Shown: positions 34,248-43,110 of the stretch, piece after piece
How the letters are laid out: each line of letters opens with the position of its first letter
Numbering within the stretch: the stretch's first letter is position 1
Source: Sphingomonas endolithica
GTDB taxonomy: Bacteria > Pseudomonadota > Alphaproteobacteria > Sphingomonadales > Sphingomonadaceae
NCBI RefSeq assembly: GCF_025231525.1
Contig: NZ_CP103057.1
Coordinates: 3,978,501 to 4,042,500, forward strand
Reading direction: 5' to 3'
DNA: 64,000 bases
Notes under the pieces: model-generated
The model's database searches: none
What the model saw: only the letters and a program-made list of their open reading frames with translations
What the model was told of the DNA's origin: nothing
Translations under genes and position numbers: made by a program

Positions 34248-34913
34248 TTATGCCACCGCCGCCAGCAACCCCTCGAACAACCGCCGGCCATCGTTGCCGC
34301 CATGCGCCTTCTCAATGCGCCGTTCGGGGTGCGGCATCATGCCGAGCACATTGCCGGCGGCATTCAGCACGCCGGCAATGCCGCGCGCCGAGCCATTGAC
34401 GCTTTCGCCATAACGGAACGCGACGCGGCCTTCGCCTTCCAGCCGATCGAGTGTCTCGTCATCGGCGAAGAAATTGCCGTCGTGATGCGCGACGGGCACG
34501 GAGATCGTCTCGCCGGCATCGTAGCCGCCGGTGAACAGCGACTGCGTGTTGTCGACCACCAGCGACACATCGCGGCAGACGAAGTCGATCCCCGCATTGC
34601 GCATCAGCGCACCCGGCAGCAGCCCCGCCTCGGTCAGCACCTGGAAGCCGTTGCACACGCCCAGCACCGGCATGCCGCGTGCTGCCGCGTCAGTTACCGC
34701 GCGCATGATCGGCGATCGCGCCGCCATCGCGCCCGATCGCAGGTAATCGCCGTAGGAAAAGCCGCCCGGCACCGCGACCAGGTCCAGTCCCTCCGGCAAT
34801 TCGCTGTCGCCGTGCCACACCATATCCGGCGCGACCCCGCCGACTTCGCGGATCGCCACCGCGAGGTCGCGGTCGCAATTCGATCCGGGAAAGACGATCA
34901 CCGCCGCCTTCAT
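34248..34913 (-). CDS. purQ: Phosphoribosylformylglycinamidine synthase subunit PurQ
   Basis: 221-residue glutaminase subunit of FGAM synthase, step four of purine synthesis. Class I amidotransferase fold with nucleophile Cys87 (GVCNGFQVL) and the His/Glu pair in MMPHPERR. N-terminus [15 protein letters not shown] is typical. Its ATG overlaps the purS stop by 4 bases. Works with PurS and the large subunit PurL (not in this window). Confidence 0.96.
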   Translation of the reverse strand: MKAAVIVFPGSNCDRDLAVAIREVGGVAPDMVWHGDSELPEGLDLVAVPGGFSYGDYLRSGAMAARSPIMRAVTDAAARGMPVLGVCNGFQVLTEAGLLPGALMRNAGIDFVCRDVSLVVDNTQSLFTGGYDAGETISVPVAHHDGNFFADDETLDRLEGEGRVAFRYGESVNGSARGIAGVLNAAGNVLGMMPHPERRIEKAHGGNDGRRLFEGLLAAVA

Positions 34914-35140
34914 GCGCGTTCTACCCGGTAATTCTCGATCACCGTGTTGGCGAGCAGCTTGCGGCACATCTCGTCGATCGCGGTGTCGCCGGTATCGTCG
35001 GCAACGTCCATCTCGATCAGCTTGCCGGCGCGCACGTCGTTGACGCCGGCAAAGCCAAGGCCGTCGAGCGCCTTGTGGATCGCCTTGCCCTGCGGGTCGA
35101 GGACGCCGTTCTTCAGCGTGACGACAATTCGGAGTTTCAT
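34910..35140 (-). CDS. purS: Phosphoribosylformylglycinamidine synthase subunit PurS
   Basis: 76-residue small subunit that bridges PurQ and PurL and helps channel ammonia. Conserved start [20 protein letters not shown] and end [17 protein letters not shown]. Translationally coupled to purQ by an ATGA overlap. First gene of the purSQ pair; its promoter lies in the 146-base gap shared with the divergent alcohol dehydrogenase. Confidence 0.96.
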   Translation of the reverse strand: MKLRIVVTLKNGVLDPQGKAIHKALDGLGFAGVNDVRAGKLIEMDVADDTGDTAIDEMCRKLLANTVIENYRVERA

Positions 35141-35286
35141 GTTCTACGTCCGGTTTGTGGCGATGGCGCCGCTATGCCGGGCGGGCGCCGCGCCCGCAAG
35201 CACCTCGCGGCCAATGTGCGTGCCGACGGAACGATCGGTGTCACCACCTGTTCGGCCAATACACCCCCCGACCACGGAGAATCATC

Positions 35287-36465
35287 ATGCGCGCCCTAGT
35301 CTGGCACGGTAAAGGCGACGTTCGCGTCGACACTGTCGCCGATCCCGAGATCAAACATCCCCGCGACGCCATCATCAAGGTGACGGCATGCGCGATCTGC
35401 GGCTCCGATCTCCATCTGCTCGACGGCTATCAGCCGACGATGGAAGCCGGCGACATCCTGGGCCATGAAAACATGGGCGAGGTCGTCGCGGTCGGTTCGG
35501 AAGTGACCAACCTGAAGATCGGCGATCGCGTCGTCGTGCCGTTCACGATCAGCTGCGGCGACTGCTTCTTCTGCCAGAAGGGCCTGTTCTCGGCCTGCGA
35601 GCGCACCAACCCCAATGCCGATATTGCGATCAAGGCGATGGGCCATTCGCCCGCCGGCCTGTTCGGCTTCAGCCATATGCTCGGCGGTTATTGCGGCGGC
35701 CAGGCGGAATATCTGCGCGTGCCGATGGCCGATTTCGGACCGATCAAGATCCCCGACAACGTCACCGACGATCAGGCGCTGTTCCTGTCCGACATTTTTC
35801 CGACCGGTTACATGGCGGCCGAGAATGCGCAGATCGAGCCGGGCGACACTGTCGCGATCTGGGGTTGTGGCCCGGTTGGCCAGTTCGCCATCCGCTCGGC
35901 ATTGATGCTGGGCGCCGGGCGCGTGATCGCCATCGACGAGCTGCCCGAGCGGCTGGCGATGGCCGAAGCTGGTGGTGCCGAGACGATCAACTTTGCCGAA
36001 GTCGACAGCGTGTATGACGAGCTGCAATTCCGCACCAAGGGCCGCGGCCCCGACAGCTGCATCGACGCGGTCGGCTGCGAAGCTTCGGCGCACGGCGCTG
36101 CCGATGCGGTGCTCGACAAGGTGAAGGCGGCTACGTTCCTGGCGACCGATCGCGTGCACGTGCTGCGCGAGGCGATCATGAGCTGCCGCATGGGTGGCAC
36201 AGTCTCGATCCCGGGCGTCTATGTCGGGATGGGCGACAAGATCCCGATCGGCGCTATGATGAACAAGGGGCTGACGATCAAGACCGGCCAGACCCACGTC
36301 CAGGCCTATACCAAGCCGCTGCTGGCGCGGATCGAGGCGGGCGACATCGACCCGAGCTTCGTCATCACGCATCCCGCGAGCCTCGAAGACGCACCGAAAA
36401 TGTACAAGAAGTTCCGCGACAAGGAAGACGGCGTCATCAAGGTCGTGATGCGCCCGCACGGCTGA
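35287..36465 (+). CDS. Zinc-dependent alcohol dehydrogenase (glutathione-independent formaldehyde dehydrogenase-like)
   Basis: 392-residue medium-chain dehydrogenase. Catalytic zinc ligands are Cys38 ([14 protein letters not shown]), His60 and Glu61 (GHENMGEV); structural zinc ligands are Cys90, Cys93, Cys96 and Cys104. The NAD-binding motif is [10 protein letters not shown]. The long insert ([20 protein letters not shown]) is typical of the formaldehyde-dismutase/dehydrogenase-like subgroup. Start 35287 has a GGAG ribosome-binding site; the frame is open further upstream but not conserved. The substrate may be formaldehyde or another short alcohol or aldehyde. Confidence 0.92.
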   Translation: MRALVWHGKGDVRVDTVADPEIKHPRDAIIKVTACAICGSDLHLLDGYQPTMEAGDILGHENMGEVVAVGSEVTNLKIGDRVVVPFTISCGDCFFCQKGLFSACERTNPNADIAIKAMGHSPAGLFGFSHMLGGYCGGQAEYLRVPMADFGPIKIPDNVTDDQALFLSDIFPTGYMAAENAQIEPGDTVAIWGCGPVGQFAIRSALMLGAGRVIAIDELPERLAMAEAGGAETINFAEVDSVYDELQFRTKGRGPDSCIDAVGCEASAHGAADAVLDKVKAATFLATDRVHVLREAIMSCRMGGTVSIPGVYVGMGDKIPIGAMMNKGLTIKTGQTHVQAYTKPLLARIEAGDIDPSFVITHPASLEDAPKMYKKFRDKEDGVIKVVMRPHG

Positions 36466-36482
36466 TCAGCCGCTGACCGCGA

Positions 36483-36526
36483 GCCCGCCCTGTATCATCC
36501 CAGGGCGGGCAAGCGGGCTTATTTTT
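36483..36526 (+). terminator. Terminator between the alcohol dehydrogenase and purC
   Basis: A 10-bp stem (GCCCGCCCTG at 36483-36492 and CAGGGCGGGC at 36501-36510) with an 8-base loop, followed by AAGCGGGCTTATTTTTC. The U-run starts about 10 bases after the stem, and a second GCGGGC could shift the stem closer to it. Probably terminates the dehydrogenase transcript. Confidence 0.6.
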
Positions 36527-37298
36527 CTTTGCTCTTGCGGTGCTTTTCCATGTCGAGCACCGCGCCATCGGCCCCCTCGGGCAGCAGCCCCAGGCGCCGC
36601 GCGACTTCCTGATACGCTTCCACTTCGCCGCCGAGATCGCGGCGGAAGCGGTCCTTGTCGAGCTTTTCGTTGGTTTCCATGTCCCACAGCCGGCACCCGT
36701 CCGGGCTGATCTCGTCGGCCAGGATCACGCGGGCATAGTCATTGTCCCACAACCGGCCGAACTCCAGCTTGAAGTCCACCAGCCGGATCCCGACGGCGGC
36801 GAACATGCCGCTCAGGAAGTCGTTTACGCGGATCGCCAGGTCGGCGATGTCGTGCATCTCTTCCTGGCTCGCCCAGCCGAACGCGGCGATATGCTCGTCG
36901 GTGATCATCGGATCACCGAGTGCGTCGTCCTTGTAGTAATATTCGATGATCGTCCGCGGCAGCTGCGTGCCTTCCTCGATCCCCAGCCGCTTGCTGAGCG
37001 ATCCCGCGGCGACATTGCGGATCACCACCTCGACCGGAATGATCTCAACCTGACGGATCAATTGTTCACGCATGTTCAGCCGGCGGATGAAATGCGTCGG
37101 CACGCCGATCAGCCCGAGCAATGTGAAGACATGCTCGCTGATGCGGTTGTTGAGCACACCCTTACCGCTGATTGTGCCCTTCTTCTGGGCGTTGAACGCG
37201 GTCGCATCGTCCTTGAAATACTGGATCAGCGTGCCGGGTTCGGGACCCTCGTACAGGATCTTGGCCTTGCCTTCGTAGATCTGGCGGCGGCGGGCCAT
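36519..37298 (-). CDS. purC: Phosphoribosylaminoimidazole-succinocarboxamide synthase (SAICAR synthase)
   Basis: 259-residue enzyme that joins aspartate to CAIR in purine synthesis. Conserved blocks are [13 protein letters not shown] (nucleotide loop), [24 protein letters not shown] and [13 protein letters not shown]- and C-termini agree with the family length. On the same strand as purSQ but separated from them by the alcohol dehydrogenase on the opposite strand, so it has its own promoter. Confidence 0.97.
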   Translation of the reverse strand: MARRRQIYEGKAKILYEGPEPGTLIQYFKDDATAFNAQKKGTISGKGVLNNRISEHVFTLLGLIGVPTHFIRRLNMREQLIRQVEIIPVEVVIRNVAAGSLSKRLGIEEGTQLPRTIIEYYYKDDALGDPMITDEHIAAFGWASQEEMHDIADLAIRVNDFLSGMFAAVGIRLVDFKLEFGRLWDNDYARVILADEISPDGCRLWDMETNEKLDKDRFRRDLGGEVEAYQEVARRLGLLPEGADGAVLDMEKHRKSKEK

Positions 37299-37396
37299 AT
37301 GGCATTACCCTTCGACAAGAGCGCCCCGCACCCACGGGAGTCGCGGGCCGGGGCGGGAATGAGCGCGCCTATATAGAAAGCGCGGCGAAGGCGCAA

Positions 37397-38308
37397 TTAA
37401 GCGTCGCTGGCATCGCCGCGCGGCGGGACCATCGTTGCCGCCGGGCGAGGGGAAACCGGCGCCTGGCTCGGGCGGCGCAGGCGTTCGGGCAGCAATGGCC
37501 GCAGCCGGCGCCACAGCAGCCACAGCAGCAATGCGGCGAGCGCCGGTGGTCCGAAAATCGCGAGGAAGCCGAGCACGAAGGCGAGCGTCGTCTGTGCCGA
37601 GGACAGGAACGTATCGAGCGCGCTGGTGAGCGGCGCGCTGGCATCGAAGCCGCGGATGCCGGCGCCGGATTCGTAATCGAACGTCATCGGCGTGGTCGCG
37701 AGGCTGGCGCGCTGTTCGGCGACGCCGGCTGACGCGGTAGCGACGGCGCCGGCCAACTCGGCACGCTGGCGTTGCAATTCGGTGCGCTCGCTGGCGGGCA
37801 GATCGCCGCGTGCGAGTTGCTTGTCGATGCGGGCGAGCTCGTCGGCAGCGCGGGCCTTGCCGCTGCTCAGCGTATCGATCTCCGCGCCGGCATCGGTACC
37901 GGTGATTTCGGCGTCGATCAGCTTGCCATCGGCTTTCTCGATCGCGGCGATGCCTTCCTTGCCGAAGGCGCGGGCGAGCGTGGGATCGAGCTTGAAGGCG
38001 AGCATCGCGCGGATGTCGTTCTCGCCGATCAGTTGATAGCGCATGCCGGTGATGCGACAGCGCGCGACGCCCAGTTTCTCGCACGCGCCGGCGTGCTGTT
38101 CCTGCGCGGCGGAAATCCGCTTAGGCGGCAGGCGGAAGGCGTAACGGTAGGTGAAGGCGACGCCGGGGGCGGCGGTGATGTTGATGCCGGGCGCTTCGGC
38201 GACATCGCTGGTCTGCATCGTCTCGCTTTGGCGCGATTGCGGCGCTTGGCTGCAGGCGGTGACGGAGACCAAGGTGATCGTTGCCGCAGAAATCAGTCCG
38301 ATACGCAT
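37397..38308 (-). CDS. DUF4349 domain lipoprotein
   Basis: 303-residue lipoprotein anchored by Cys19 (lipobox VTAC), with a long extracytoplasmic helical region rich in Ala/Glu/Lys (about 120-200, coiled coil) and a C-terminal membrane helix (about 240-265, LAFVLGFLAIFGPPALAALL). This layout is that of DUF4349 proteins, whose function is unknown. Its N-terminal part YRYAFRLPPKRISAAQEQHA is typical. Single gene between purC and a family C repeat. Confidence 0.82.
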   Translation of the reverse strand: MRIGLISAATITLVSVTACSQAPQSRQSETMQTSDVAEAPGINITAAPGVAFTYRYAFRLPPKRISAAQEQHAGACEKLGVARCRITGMRYQLIGENDIRAMLAFKLDPTLARAFGKEGIAAIEKADGKLIDAEITGTDAGAEIDTLSSGKARAADELARIDKQLARGDLPASERTELQRQRAELAGAVATASAGVAEQRASLATTPMTFDYESGAGIRGFDASAPLTSALDTFLSSAQTTLAFVLGFLAIFGPPALAALLLWLLWRRLRPLLPERLRRPSQAPVSPRPAATMVPPRGDASDA

Positions 38309-38432
38309 CGTCCGTCTCCATACCCTATCATTGAGCTAGGGAATGATGACCCGTTCCATAGGAGCGGTCAACCGAGTGTTGCGACCGTACAAAGCAATGA
38401 TCGGGCTGCCGGGATCAGGCCATCCTCGAACC

Positions 38433-38537
38433 GTCGCCCCAGACTTGTTCCGGGGTCCGCCACGCGGCTTGCGACAGGCATAGAGTTCAAGGGCAGGGCG
38501 TGCGGCACGTTGGACCCCGGATCAAGTTCGGGGTGAC
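38433..38537. repeat. Palindromic element, family C copy 2
   Basis: Left arm GTCGCCCCAGACTTGTTCCG-GGGTCC (38433-38458) and right arm GGACCCCGGATCAAGTTCGG-GGTGAC (38512-38537), with a few mismatches. Sits in the 282-base gap between two minus-strand genes. Confidence 0.8.
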
Positions 38538-38590
38538 GGCTTGGGGTACATCGTGTGCGATCCCCAGTTAAGTAGATACGTCGCTCCGCC

Positions 38591-39493
38591 TCACCGCAGC
38601 GCTGCCCAAATCAGCCGCTTGGCTTCCGCCCAGGCGGCGCTCTCCGGCGCGATCAGCTCGACATGCCCCGTCGCGGGCATGACATGCAGTTCCGCCCGAT
38701 CCCCGGCCGCGCGTGCGTGCGCGACATAGCCGGTGCCGAGCCGGAGCGGGATGATGCGATCCTCTGCGCCATTGACCAAATCCTGCCCCACCCCGAACGG
38801 CAGCAACCGCGGCACGGATGTGTCGCGGTACACGTCGGCCCGCGCCGGCGACGGTGCGCCGACCAGCTTACCGACAACCTCGACTCCACAGCCATTGTCG
38901 GGGCTCGCTGCGGTGGCGGCGAGATCGGGCAGGCCGCCCAGGCTAATGACATGCGCGATCTTCAGCGGGTGGGCGACATGCAGCACGCTGTCTTTCGGCA
39001 GCCGCCCACGCGCGGCCAGCCACAGCGCGAGGTGTCCGCCGGCCGAGTGCCCCACCGCCACCACACGCCTGGTATCCAGCCGGTACCTTTTGGCATGGGT
39101 CAGCAACGCATCCGACGCCTTGGCGACATCGAGAAACGTGCCTGGATAGCCGCCGCCGCTGCGGTCCACGCCGCGATAATCGATGTTCCACACCGCGATA
39201 CCGGAGCGGCGCAGATCGTTAGCGATCCAGTTCATCAGGCTGCGGTCGGCGATGCTCGTCGTCCAGCAGCCGCCATGCACCATCAGCACGGTCGGAAAAC
39301 CACGACGTGGCGCGTCGCCTGTAGGCATCCAAACATCGACCTTCTGCAGATGATCGTCGCCATAAGCGATCGTCGCATCGGGCTTCGGCTGCGCGCGCTT
39401 CGTCAGATCGGGCCAGGTCAGCAGCGTCGGGGTTTCGGCAACGGCCATGCCGGGGGTCAAGGCGAGTAAAGCGCAAATGGCAAGGCGGATCAT
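38591..39493 (-). CDS. Secreted alpha/beta hydrolase (carboxylesterase-like)
   Basis: 300-residue exported hydrolase. Signal peptide about 1-19 (GMAVA cleavage), oxyanion motif MVHGGCW (73-75), nucleophile Ser150 in GHSAGGHLAL, an acid near GAEDRIIP and catalytic His277 in PATGHVELI. The HGG plus GHSAGG pattern fits the BD-FAE/hormone-sensitive-lipase-like esterase groups. Substrate unknown. Ends 53 bases after the preceding family C repeat. Confidence 0.87.
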   Translation of the reverse strand: MIRLAICALLALTPGMAVAETPTLLTWPDLTKRAQPKPDATIAYGDDHLQKVDVWMPTGDAPRRGFPTVLMVHGGCWTTSIADRSLMNWIANDLRRSGIAVWNIDYRGVDRSGGGYPGTFLDVAKASDALLTHAKRYRLDTRRVVAVGHSAGGHLALWLAARGRLPKDSVLHVAHPLKIAHVISLGGLPDLAATAASPDNGCGVEVVGKLVGAPSPARADVYRDTSVPRLLPFGVGQDLVNGAEDRIIPLRLGTGYVAHARAAGDRAELHVMPATGHVELIAPESAAWAEAKRLIWAALR

Positions 39494-39525
39494 GCCGACG
39501 GCTTAACGGCGGGCAATGCCGCCGT

Positions 39526-39693
39526 TCAAGCTCGATTCTGGCGGCGTCGTGGTGGCTGCCGCCACGGCGCGCTGAACTGCCGTGCGCAAAGCCGAGTATA
39601 GCCGGCCGCTATCCGCCTGATCAGCTTATGGATGTCGCTGCTCAGCCTGCCATGCTCGGCGGCCCAGTCGGCGCTCAGGAAATCGTCGCGCAT
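39526..39693 (-). CDS. Small conserved-looking protein divergent from the LysR gene
   Basis: 55-residue basic protein opening MRDDFLSADWAAEHGRLSSD and continuing with IHKLIRRIAAGYTRLCARQF-SAPW. An AGGA ribosome-binding site lies 8 bases before the ATG. I have seen similarly built small proteins (acidic DDFL-x-x-DWA start, RL-x-ARQFxAPW end) next to GcvA-type LysR genes, so it is probably real. Its function is unknown. It is divergent from the LysR regulator with a 110-base gap. Confidence 0.55.
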   Translation of the reverse strand: MRDDFLSADWAAEHGRLSSDIHKLIRRIAAGYTRLCARQFSAPWRQPPRRRQNRA

Positions 39694-39803
39694 CGCATCG
39701 TTCCTTGTCGCTGTCGTTGATGATGCATGGAACATGCGCGGCGCCGCCAGTGTTCGCCAACAAATCATTCGACAAGATACACAAGGCCACCTTATCGTTC
39801 GGC

Positions 39804-40721
39804 ATGCGCCGCCTGCCGCCCTTATCCGCTGTCCGGGTGTTCGAAGCAGCAGCTCGTCATGAGAATTTCACTATCGCCGCGGCCGAACTCGGCATGACAC
39901 AGGCGGCGGTCAGCTATCAGGTCAAGCTGCTCGAGGAGCGGCTCGGCGTGCCGCTGTTCCGGCGCGAAAAGCGCGGCGTGGTGCTGACCGAGGCCGGGCG
40001 TCGTGCTGCCCCGGCCGTGTCGCATGCGTTCGACGGGCTCGACGCGGCGTTCGGCGCCCTGCGCGCGGAGGATGTGTCGCTGCTGACCGTATCGACCTCA
40101 ACGACCTTCGCCAATACGTGGTTCGCCCGCCGCCTTGGCGGGTTCCAGATGGCACATCCCGACATGGCGGTGCGGCTCAACACCAGTGACTCGCTGGTCG
40201 ATTTCGCCGCCGATCCGGTCGACGTGGCGGTACGCTCCGGGCTGGGCACCTGGCCCGGTTTGCTGGCCGATCTACTGCTCCCGGTCGATTTCACGCCAAT
40301 GTGCAGCCCGGGCTTTCTTGCCCGCCATGGCGGCGCGCTGTCGCTGGCCGACCTGCATCATCTCCCGCTGGTCGGCGCGGAGGATCCATGGTGGGTGTAT
40401 TGGCTGGCCGATGCCGGCGGTGCACAGCTGCCGGGTCGCCGCCCGAGCGTTCGGCTGGATTCACAGGCGATGGAAGGCAATGCCGCTATCGCCGGGCAGG
40501 GCATTGCGTTGCTCACGCCGTTCTTCTGGCGCGGCGATCTTGCCGAGGGCCGCCTCGTCCGCCCATTCGATCACGTCGCCACGCAAGGCCAGGCATATTG
40601 GCTGGTGTATCCCGAGCATCGCCGCACCTCACCCAAGATCCGGCAGTTCCGCGACTGGCTGTTGACCGAGATCGCGCAAGATCATGCCGATGCCATGGCG
40701 CAACTCCCGGCACGCTGCTAA
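39804..40721 (+). CDS. LysR family transcriptional regulator (GcvA-like)
   Basis: 305-residue regulator. N-terminal winged helix (RLPPLSAVRVFEAAARHENF-TIAAAELGMTQAAVSYQVKL) of the GcvA subgroup, and a periplasmic-binding-like effector domain from about residue 90. Start 39804 (MRRLPPLSAVRVF) is the conserved N-terminus; upstream residues in the same frame are not. It probably controls the divergent small gene or itself. Followed after 9 bases by parC, but functional coupling is unlikely. Confidence 0.92.
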   Translation: MRRLPPLSAVRVFEAAARHENFTIAAAELGMTQAAVSYQVKLLEERLGVPLFRREKRGVVLTEAGRRAAPAVSHAFDGLDAAFGALRAEDVSLLTVSTSTTFANTWFARRLGGFQMAHPDMAVRLNTSDSLVDFAADPVDVAVRSGLGTWPGLLADLLLPVDFTPMCSPGFLARHGGALSLADLHHLPLVGAEDPWWVYWLADAGGAQLPGRRPSVRLDSQAMEGNAAIAGQGIALLTPFFWRGDLAEGRLVRPFDHVATQGQAYWLVYPEHRRTSPKIRQFRDWLLTEIAQDHADAMAQLPARC

Positions 40722-40730
40722 TCCGCATCA

Positions 40731-42986
40731 ATGCCCAGCGCCGTGAAAGACCCCGAGGACCCCTTCAACGCCATTGTCGATGCGCCGTTCGATAGTGCGC
40801 TTTCCGACCGTTACCTGGTCTATGCGCTGTCCACGATCACCGCGCGCTCGCTGCCCGATGTGCGCGACGGGCTGAAGCCGGTGCATCGCCGGCTGCTGTG
40901 GGCGATGCGGCTGCTGAAGCTCGATCCGAGCCAAGGTTATAAGAAATGCGCGCGCGTCGTCGGCGATGTCATCGGCAAGTATCATCCGCATGGCGATCAG
41001 TCGGTCTATGACGCGATGGTCCGCCTCGCGCAGGATTTCGCGATGCGGTATCCGCTGGTCGACGGGCAGGGCAATTTCGGCAATATCGACGGCGATAATG
41101 CCGCGGCCTATCGCTATACCGAAGCGCGGCTGACGCAGGTCGCGATCGACATGATGGAGGGGCTCGACGAGAACGCCGTCGATTACCGCCCGACCTACAA
41201 CAACGAAGACGAAGAGCCCGAACTGCTGCCGGGCCTGTTCCCCAATCTGCTCGCCAACGGCGCGGCGGGGATCGCCGTGGGCATGGCGACGAGCATTCCG
41301 CCGCATAACGCCGCCGAACTGTTCGACGCGGCGATCCTGCTGATCGATCAGCCCGATGCGAGCGATGCGCAGGTACTTGAGCATGTACGAGGGCCGGATT
41401 TCCCGACCGGCGGGCTGGTGGTCGATTCGCCGGCGGCGATCGCCGAGGCCTATGCCACCGGGCGCGGGGGTTTTCGCGTACGCGCGCGCTGGACGATCGA
41501 GAAGGAGAAGGGCGGCGGCTGGAATGCGGTGGTCACGGAGATCCCGTACGGCATCCAGAAGGGCAAATTGATCGAGCAGATCGCCGGGCTGATCAACGAC
41601 AAGAAACTGCCGATCCTGGCCGATGTGCGCGACGAATCCGACGCGGTGATCCGCATCGTGATCGAGCCGCGCAGCCGCACGGTCGATCCCGACATGCTCA
41701 TGGAGAGCCTGTTCCGGCTGTCCGATCTCGAGAATCGTGTCAGCCTGAACCTCAACGTGCTCGACAAGATGCGCACGCCGCGCGTGATGTCCTTGCGCGA
41801 GGCGCTGCAGGGTTGGGTCGAGCATCAGTTCGTCGTGCTGCAGCGGCGCTCGCAATATCGGCTCGACAAGATCGCTGAGCGGGTCGAGCTGCTCGACGGC
41901 TATCTGATCGCCTATCTCAATCTCGACCGGGTGATCGAGATTATCCGCACCGAGGACGAGCCCAAGCCGATCATGATCGCGGAGTTCGGGCTGACCGACC
42001 GTCAGGCCGAGGCGATCCTCGATATGCGGCTGCGCCGCTTGCGCAAGCTGGAGGAGATGCAGATCCGGAAAGAGCGCGACGGGCTTGAGACTGAGAAGAG
42101 CGGGCTGGAGCTGTTGCTGGGCAGCGAGGCGCGGCAGCGCACGCGGTTGAAGCGCGACATGGGTAAGCTGCGCGAGCGTTATGGGCCGGAGACGCCGCTG
42201 GGTAAGCGGCGCACCACCGTTGCCGAGGCAGCGCCGTCGCGCGACATTCCGATGGAATTGATGATCGAGCGCGAGCCGATCACGGTGATCCTGTCCGAAC
42301 GCGGCTGGATTCGCGCGATGAAGGGCCATGCCGATGAGGCGGCGCTGGCCGCGCTCAAGTTCAAGGAAGGCGACGGACCGATGTTCGCCTTCAACGCGCA
42401 GACGACCGACAAATTGTTGCTCGCGGCAGAGAACGGGCGGTTCTTCACGTTAGGTGCCGATAAATTGCCCGGCGGGCGCGGGTTCGGCGAGCCGGTGCGG
42501 CTGATGATCGATCTCGACGGCGATGTCGGTATCGTCGCATTGCTGCCGGCGAGCCGGGCGAAGAAATTGCTGGTGGCGGCAAGCGACGGGCGCGGGTTCA
42601 TCGTGCAGGCGACCGACACGATCGCCGAGACGCGCAAGGGCAAGACGGTGGTGACGCCGCGACCCGGGGCGAAACTGAAACTGGTTAAGCCGGTCGATCC
42701 AGCGGCGGATTACGTCGCCGCGATCGGCGACAATCGCCGATTGCTGGTGTTCCCCCTCACCGAGCTGGCCGAACTGTCCAAGGGGCAGGGGGTGCAGTTG
42801 CAGCGCTACGGCGATGGCGGGCTGTCCGACGCCGTGACGTTCGTGTTCGCCAACGGGCTCAGTTGGGCGATGGGCGGCGATACGGGCCGCACGCGAACCG
42901 AAACCGACGTGACGGCCTGGCGGGCGGCCCGGGGGGCCGCCGGTCGCATGCCGCCAACGGGGTTCCCGCGCGACAATCGTTTCTAG
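40731..42986 (+). CDS. parC: DNA topoisomerase IV subunit A
   Basis: 751-residue cutting subunit of topoisomerase IV, which decatenates daughter chromosomes with ParE. Catalytic Tyr129 is in [10 protein letters not shown]. The quinolone-resistance segment reads [19 protein letters not shown]: the position matching E. coli Ser80 is Gln90 and the one matching Glu84 is Asp94. A coiled-coil gate (about 420-475) and a C-terminal beta-pinwheel domain (from about 505) are present. Length supports ParC rather than GyrA, which is longer and carries a GyrA box. Confidence 0.95.
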   Translation: MPSAVKDPEDPFNAIVDAPFDSALSDRYLVYALSTITARSLPDVRDGLKPVHRRLLWAMRLLKLDPSQGYKKCARVVGDVIGKYHPHGDQSVYDAMVRLAQDFAMRYPLVDGQGNFGNIDGDNAAAYRYTEARLTQVAIDMMEGLDENAVDYRPTYNNEDEEPELLPGLFPNLLANGAAGIAVGMATSIPPHNAAELFDAAILLIDQPDASDAQVLEHVRGPDFPTGGLVVDSPAAIAEAYATGRGGFRVRARWTIEKEKGGGWNAVVTEIPYGIQKGKLIEQIAGLINDKKLPILADVRDESDAVIRIVIEPRSRTVDPDMLMESLFRLSDLENRVSLNLNVLDKMRTPRVMSLREALQGWVEHQFVVLQRRSQYRLDKIAERVELLDGYLIAYLNLDRVIEIIRTEDEPKPIMIAEFGLTDRQAEAILDMRLRRLRKLEEMQIRKERDGLETEKSGLELLLGSEARQRTRLKRDMGKLRERYGPETPLGKRRTTVAEAAPSRDIPMELMIEREPITVILSERGWIRAMKGHADEAALAALKFKEGDGPMFAFNAQTTDKLLLAAENGRFFTLGADKLPGGRGFGEPVRLMIDLDGDVGIVALLPASRAKKLLVAASDGRGFIVQATDTIAETRKGKTVVTPRPGAKLKLVKPVDPAADYVAAIGDNRRLLVFPLTELAELSKGQGVQLQRYGDGGLSDAVTFVFANGLSWAMGGDTGRTRTETDVTAWRAARGAAGRMPPTGFPRDNRF

Positions 42987-43110
42987 ATTCCAGGATCGCG
43001 GCGCCTGCGCGCAACGATGGAACATGGCGCGCGCGAAGCAGAACGTTAAGATAGCTTCGGTCAGGCAGCTTTAGTTCCTCTTAACTAACTTGCATTACCA
43101 ATAATGCTTG

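Noticed and set aside
35296..36459. Minus-strand open frame opposite the zinc alcohol dehydrogenase
   Set aside because: Shadow; zinc ligands and Rossmann motif are on the plus strand.
40728..42329. Long minus-strand open frame opposite parC
   Set aside because: Low-complexity His/Asp/Arg pattern typical of antisense frames in GC-rich DNA; no recognisable domain.
43092..43107. Short GCATT/AATGC inverted repeat before the GGDEF-EAL gene
   Set aside because: Five-base arms are too short to support a regulatory call on their own.
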